16,819 bases of DNA from Candidatus Hydrogenedentota bacterium (GTDB lineage: Bacteria > Hydrogenedentota > Hydrogenedentia > Hydrogenedentales > CAITNO01), in assembly GCA_007118765.1 (NCBI GenBank), contig SKQZ01000403.1, forward strand, positions 1 to 16,819, in the 5' to 3' direction. Positions 14,136-16,819 of this stretch are shown here, in pieces (position 1 is the stretch's first letter; each line of letters opens with the position of its first letter). The position numbers and the translations under genes were made by a program. The notes under the pieces were generated by a model. It was not told the origin of the DNA. It did not search any database and was given only the letters and a program-made list of their open reading frames with translations.

Positions 14136-15401
14136 CTATTGATCCTGGCCATAACTGGTTAATCGGTACAGTATTTCCCCGGCATTTTCCACCAACAAAA
14201 GGCCCTCATCTTCGCGATTACGCCAGTCGTCAGGATTGATGCTGTCTGGGTCACGGTATCCAAGATTGATAGCGCGGCATTCTTCCTCTGGGATGGCTGT
14301 TGCCAACGTTACCTTGACGCGCGGTGTTTCCACGCCATTCTCATACGTGCCCATGCCACGCACATGGGTGGAATGGGCCAGAATGCCGCCCGGCACATCT
14401 TTGAACATGTCCATTTGCTTGAGGAAATAATCGCGTACATGATAGCCAATTTGCGCTATGCGTTCCCCGTGGGTAAAACTGACCTCCCGCACATGCTTGC
14501 CATAGATAATCAACTCGCCGCCATCCGCCACCACCGGCTCCAGCTTATACATACATTTTCCGGCCACCCACAGATCGTCATACATGGGCGCCGCCATGGC
14601 CAATATGCTCTTAAAAGACTTTTCCTTATATACAATATGTGTGTCTGTGCTGAGGTCTGCCGCCTCACTCCATGCTTCTTCCGGTGTGCCATAAAACAAC
14701 GCCTTTGTTTGCTTGCCCACCACGGTCAGCGCAAAACACCGTTTGTCCACGGGTATCATTGCGGCGGCTTTGTCCACCACCGCCCGAACAGGGGTGTGTT
14801 TGGTACCGTTAATGGCATAGTTGGTAATCAAAGCGCCGAGCCAGTGAAAGATGTTCAATATCTCCGCGCCCGACACGCCCGGATAAAAGTACTTGTTGCC
14901 GCCGCTGAAACCGACAACCTCATGGGGGAACACGGGTCCCACAATACAAACAAGGTCATAATCCAGCACACGCTTGTTTATGGTTACTCGCACGGTTTCC
15001 CGCAGCAAACCGCCGCTAATGGTCGCCAGTTCGTCCGCCGTAATCTCACCGATACAGGTGAGCGCATCCGGATTCTGCCATTCGTGATTAAAAATGCCCA
15101 CCCCGGCGTATTTGCCCGTCCGCTCCTCCGTGCTGATTCCGAGCAGCGTCTCAATCATGTCGCTTGTCATCGGCGGATGCGTGCCCAAGGCTATGAGGTA
15201 ATCCATTTTGGCAACACGCGCATACAGCGCATCATACAATGCGCGAAACATTTGCGGCATGGGCATGCTGCGTGTTTGGTCGGGAATAACAAACAGCACG
15301 CGTTTCTTGTCCACATCCATGTTTTCGGCAGCACTCGCCACAAACGCGTGGATTTCATCGTCTGTTAAATGTCCGCTTGGACTTATTTCGCTGACTACCA
15401 T
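14136..15401 (-). CDS. LarA-family (nickel-pincer cofactor) 2-hydroxyacid racemase or epimerase
   Basis: Member of the lactate racemase LarA / DUF2088 family, which uses a nickel-pincer nucleotide to racemise or epimerise 2-hydroxy acids by hydride transfer. The 421 aa protein keeps PDQTRSMPM (40-48), ALGTHPPM (71-78), FPHEVVGFSGGNKYFYPGV (158-176) and FHW (185-187). By alignment from memory with L. plantarum LarA, His75, His160, cofactor-binding Lys170 and nickel-ligand His186 are all present. No larB, larC or larE cofactor genes are in the window. AAGGAAG at its start overlaps the pdxB stop, so the two are probably translationally coupled. The substrate is unknown and it need not be lactate. 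Confidence 0.87.
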   Translation of the reverse strand: MVVSEISPSGHLTDDEIHAFVASAAENMDVDKKRVLFVIPDQTRSMPMPQMFRALYDALYARVAKMDYLIALGTHPPMTSDMIETLLGISTEERTGKYAGVGIFNHEWQNPDALTCIGEITADELATISGGLLRETVRVTINKRVLDYDLVCIVGPVFPHEVVGFSGGNKYFYPGVSGAEILNIFHWLGALITNYAINGTKHTPVRAVVDKAAAMIPVDKRCFALTVVGKQTKALFYGTPEEAWSEAADLSTDTHIVYKEKSFKSILAMAAPMYDDLWVAGKCMYKLEPVVADGGELIIYGKHVREVSFTHGERIAQIGYHVRDYFLKQMDMFKDVPGGILAHSTHVRGMGTYENGVETPRVKVTLATAIPEEECRAINLGYRDPDSINPDDWRNREDEGLLLVENAGEILYRLTSYGQDQ

Positions 15402-15416
15402 AATTGGTGCACTTCC

Positions 15417-16589
15417 TTAAGCGTTATTTTCAGGGCCCTGACAAACGGAAAACCCCAGGCCGGACAGGGTCTCTGTCATGATAGCGTCGGGTCGCGTCAA
15501 CTGCACAACGGTGTTATAGAATTCGCGTCGTACGGGGTAATTCTTTCGCAACCCATCAAAATGCGCGGCATGTTGCTCACGCGGCACATCCAAGATGCCG
15601 CGCAGATCAGCATCATCAGACATTATGTCATAAACAGCCGACACCGCTCCACTCAGGGGCGCTGTGGCATCCGGATTTATTGTCAAGGAAGGAACCGGCG
15701 GTGGCGGCAACAAGTCATCCGGCGACCACTCGGGCGTACGGCCCAGAAACTGACACAACGCTTCATATACCTGGCGTGTGCCATTCACCTTGCCGTCAAA
15801 AGAATAGCCCGCAATATGAGGGGTGGCAATCACCGTCTCTTCCAACAGCCTTGGATTGGGCGTGGGTTCATGTTCCCACACATCCAACACCGCCGCCCGA
15901 ATATGTTCGGTGCGTAGCGCTTCTTCCAACGCCACATTATCCACCACGCTGCCCCGTGAAGAATTGAGTATGATCGCGTGAGGCTTTAGCCAGCGCAGCA
16001 CTTCCTTATCCACCAGATGCCAGGAGGGATACTTGCCGCGTCGGGTCAACGGCGTATGCAGCGTAATAATGTCGCATTCCAGCAGTTCATGGAGCGGACG
16101 ATACATCGGATCGCCCGTGGCGTCCGCCAACGGCGGATCATTCAGCACACAAGTCATGCCTAATGCCTGTGCTTTGGCATGGACGTTGGTCCCTACATTG
16201 CCCACACCCACGATGCCCAGACACATCTCCTCAAGCCGAAATCCGTACCGGTCTGACAGGTGCAACAAAGCGGCCACAATATACTCCCCCACGCTGTTGG
16301 CATTGCATCCGGGCGCGCTGGAAAAGCCGATGGCATTCTTCGCCAAGTAGGCCTTGTCAATATGGTCTTCGCCAATGGTGCAGGTGCCCACAAACCGTAC
16401 TTTCGTATCCCGCAAAAGCGCTTCATTTACCTGCGTGATACTCCGCACAATCAACGCATCTGCATCCGTCAGCATTTCCCTTGAAATGGCACGTCCCGGC
16501 GCGGTTATCACGTGGCCAAGCACACCAAAGGCATCTTCACCATACGGAATATTTTCGTCAACAACAATTTTAAGCGTATTCGTCGTCAT
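15417..16589 (-). CDS. pdxB: Erythronate-4-phosphate dehydrogenase
   Basis: Oxidises 4-phospho-D-erythronate, the second step of DXP-dependent pyridoxal 5'-phosphate synthesis. From the ATG at 16589 it has 390 aa, like the E. coli enzyme. The start KIVVDENIPYGEDAF matches the PdxB N-terminus. The NAD-binding loop is GVGNVG (128-133), and the D-2-hydroxyacid dehydrogenase triad is Arg212 (NSSRGSVVD), Glu241 (WEHEP) and His258 (TPHIAGY). The C-terminal PdxB dimerisation domain is present, with FDGLRKNYPVRREF (344-357). An in-frame ATG at 16631 lies inside repeat copy 2 and is not a credible start. The ribosome binding site is poor. It leads the minus-strand gene row. Confidence 0.94.
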   Translation of the reverse strand: MTTNTLKIVVDENIPYGEDAFGVLGHVITAPGRAISREMLTDADALIVRSITQVNEALLRDTKVRFVGTCTIGEDHIDKAYLAKNAIGFSSAPGCNANSVGEYIVAALLHLSDRYGFRLEEMCLGIVGVGNVGTNVHAKAQALGMTCVLNDPPLADATGDPMYRPLHELLECDIITLHTPLTRRGKYPSWHLVDKEVLRWLKPHAIILNSSRGSVVDNVALEEALRTEHIRAAVLDVWEHEPTPNPRLLEETVIATPHIAGYSFDGKVNGTRQVYEALCQFLGRTPEWSPDDLLPPPPVPSLTINPDATAPLSGAVSAVYDIMSDDADLRGILDVPREQHAAHFDGLRKNYPVRREFYNTVVQLTRPDAIMTETLSGLGFSVCQGPENNA

Positions 16590-16620
16590 GAGTTTTCCAT
16601 CAATGTCTTGTATGGGAGCC

Positions 16621-16694
16621 TTAACCCGCATATTTCACCCCGCCGTGGCGGGGTTGTGCCTGCGAATCTTACACCATATCAGGCACTTTGCTTG
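16621..16694 (-). repeat. Copy 2 of the structured dispersed element, in the pdxB leader
   Basis: This 74-nt copy is on the minus strand, in sense with pdxB, ending 31 nt before its start codon. The first stem is GTGCCT/AGGCAC, covarying with copy 1. The variable middle forms a 7-bp hairpin ACCCCGC/GCGGGGT with a CACG loop, where copy 1 has only a weak AT-rich structure. The tail gtgaaatatgcgggttaa is identical to copy 1. GCGGG in the tail could alternatively pair with CCCGC of the middle hairpin. Confidence 0.8.
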
Positions 16695-16730
16695 CCGCAA
16701 CAAAATCACGGATCACACAGGGTCATAACA

Positions 16731-16756
16731 AGTTTTTACCACCCGTGGTAGAAACT
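16731..16756. promoter_or_regulatory. 26-bp palindrome upstream of pdxB
   Basis: AGTTTTTACCAC (16731-16742) and GTGGTAGAAACT (16745-16756) are inverted repeats with one mismatch (a G-U in RNA) around a central CC. It is 142 nt upstream of the pdxB start. Such symmetry suits a dimeric repressor operator; there is no T-run to make it a terminator. I see no convincing -35/-10 pair near it and nothing else in 16757-16819 except a 5-bp CCCAC/GTGGG hairpin at the window edge. Confidence 0.4.
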
Positions 16757-16819
16757 GCGTTTGTAGGAGCGTTGATGGCGTTGGTGTATTGTGTCCGCCG
16801 GAAAGGCCCACCGAGTGGG

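Noticed and set aside
14364..15368. 334-aa open frame on the plus strand
   Set aside because: Antisense shadow of the LarA-like gene, rich in His/Arg/Cys with no domain.
16621..16694. Repeat element as an integron attC site
   Set aside because: The ends do not fit the RYYYAAC/GTTRRRY core sites, no integrase is present and the genes are housekeeping.

Overview
The window looks like chromosomal DNA of a Gram-negative-type bacterium of moderate GC content. It carries housekeeping genes (lepA, lepB, tyrS, gnd, pdxB and two tRNAs) and no phage, plasmid, IS or CRISPR signature. I cannot assign the phylum. A PPi-type phosphofructokinase, a LarA-family racemase, a Gfo/Idh/MocA oxidoreductase and a divergent transketolase would suit a PVC/FCB-like or uncultivated anaerobic lineage, but that is only inference.

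Layout. Positions 147-2997 (+) hold lepA and lepB, overlapping by a few bases in the classical lepA-lepB arrangement. tyrS follows at 3169-4440. After a 260-base gap come a Gfo/Idh/MocA oxidoreductase (4701-5720), a membrane-anchored alpha/beta hydrolase (5886-6752), a short YtrA-type GntR regulator behind two strong-looking promoters (7032-7487), a hairpin-rich stretch ending in a clear intrinsic terminator (7488-7633), and a phosphopantetheinyl transferase (7683-8450). A tRNA-Pro(CGG) on the minus strand and a tRNA-Leu on the plus strand, read as anticodon AAG, point away from each other at 8530-8903. From 9064 to 16589 all genes are on the minus strand. In transcription order they are pdxB, a LarA-like racemase, PPi-phosphofructokinase (pfp), 6-phosphogluconate dehydrogenase (gnd), a 13-bp-stem terminator, and a transketolase-family gene with its own promoter.

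How the genes may work together. The minus-strand block is central sugar-phosphate metabolism. gnd makes ribulose 5-phosphate, transketolase rearranges pentoses, and PPi-PFK links to glycolysis; in some organisms lacking transaldolase it also phosphorylates sedoheptulose 7-phosphate. PdxB drains erythrose 4-phosphate-derived 4-phosphoerythronate toward pyridoxal phosphate. The LarA-like protein keeps the nickel-pincer residues and sits among enzymes acting on 2-hydroxy (sugar) acids, so a sugar-acid substrate is possible.

Most notable observation. A 69-74 nt element occurs twice, at 4551-4619 (+) and 16621-16694 (-). It has a 6-bp stem with a compensatory base-pair change, an invariant 18-nt loop core, a variable middle hairpin and an invariant 18-nt tail. 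Both copies lie in sense orientation upstream of NAD(P)-binding dehydrogenase genes (the Gfo/Idh/MocA gene and pdxB). It could be an undescribed leader RNA or a dispersed structured repeat. Other leads are the rare-type tRNA-Leu(AAG), the multi-hairpin RNA candidate before the phosphopantetheinyl transferase gene, an 83-nt palindrome after transketolase, and a terminator-like hairpin pointing the wrong way between pfp and gnd.
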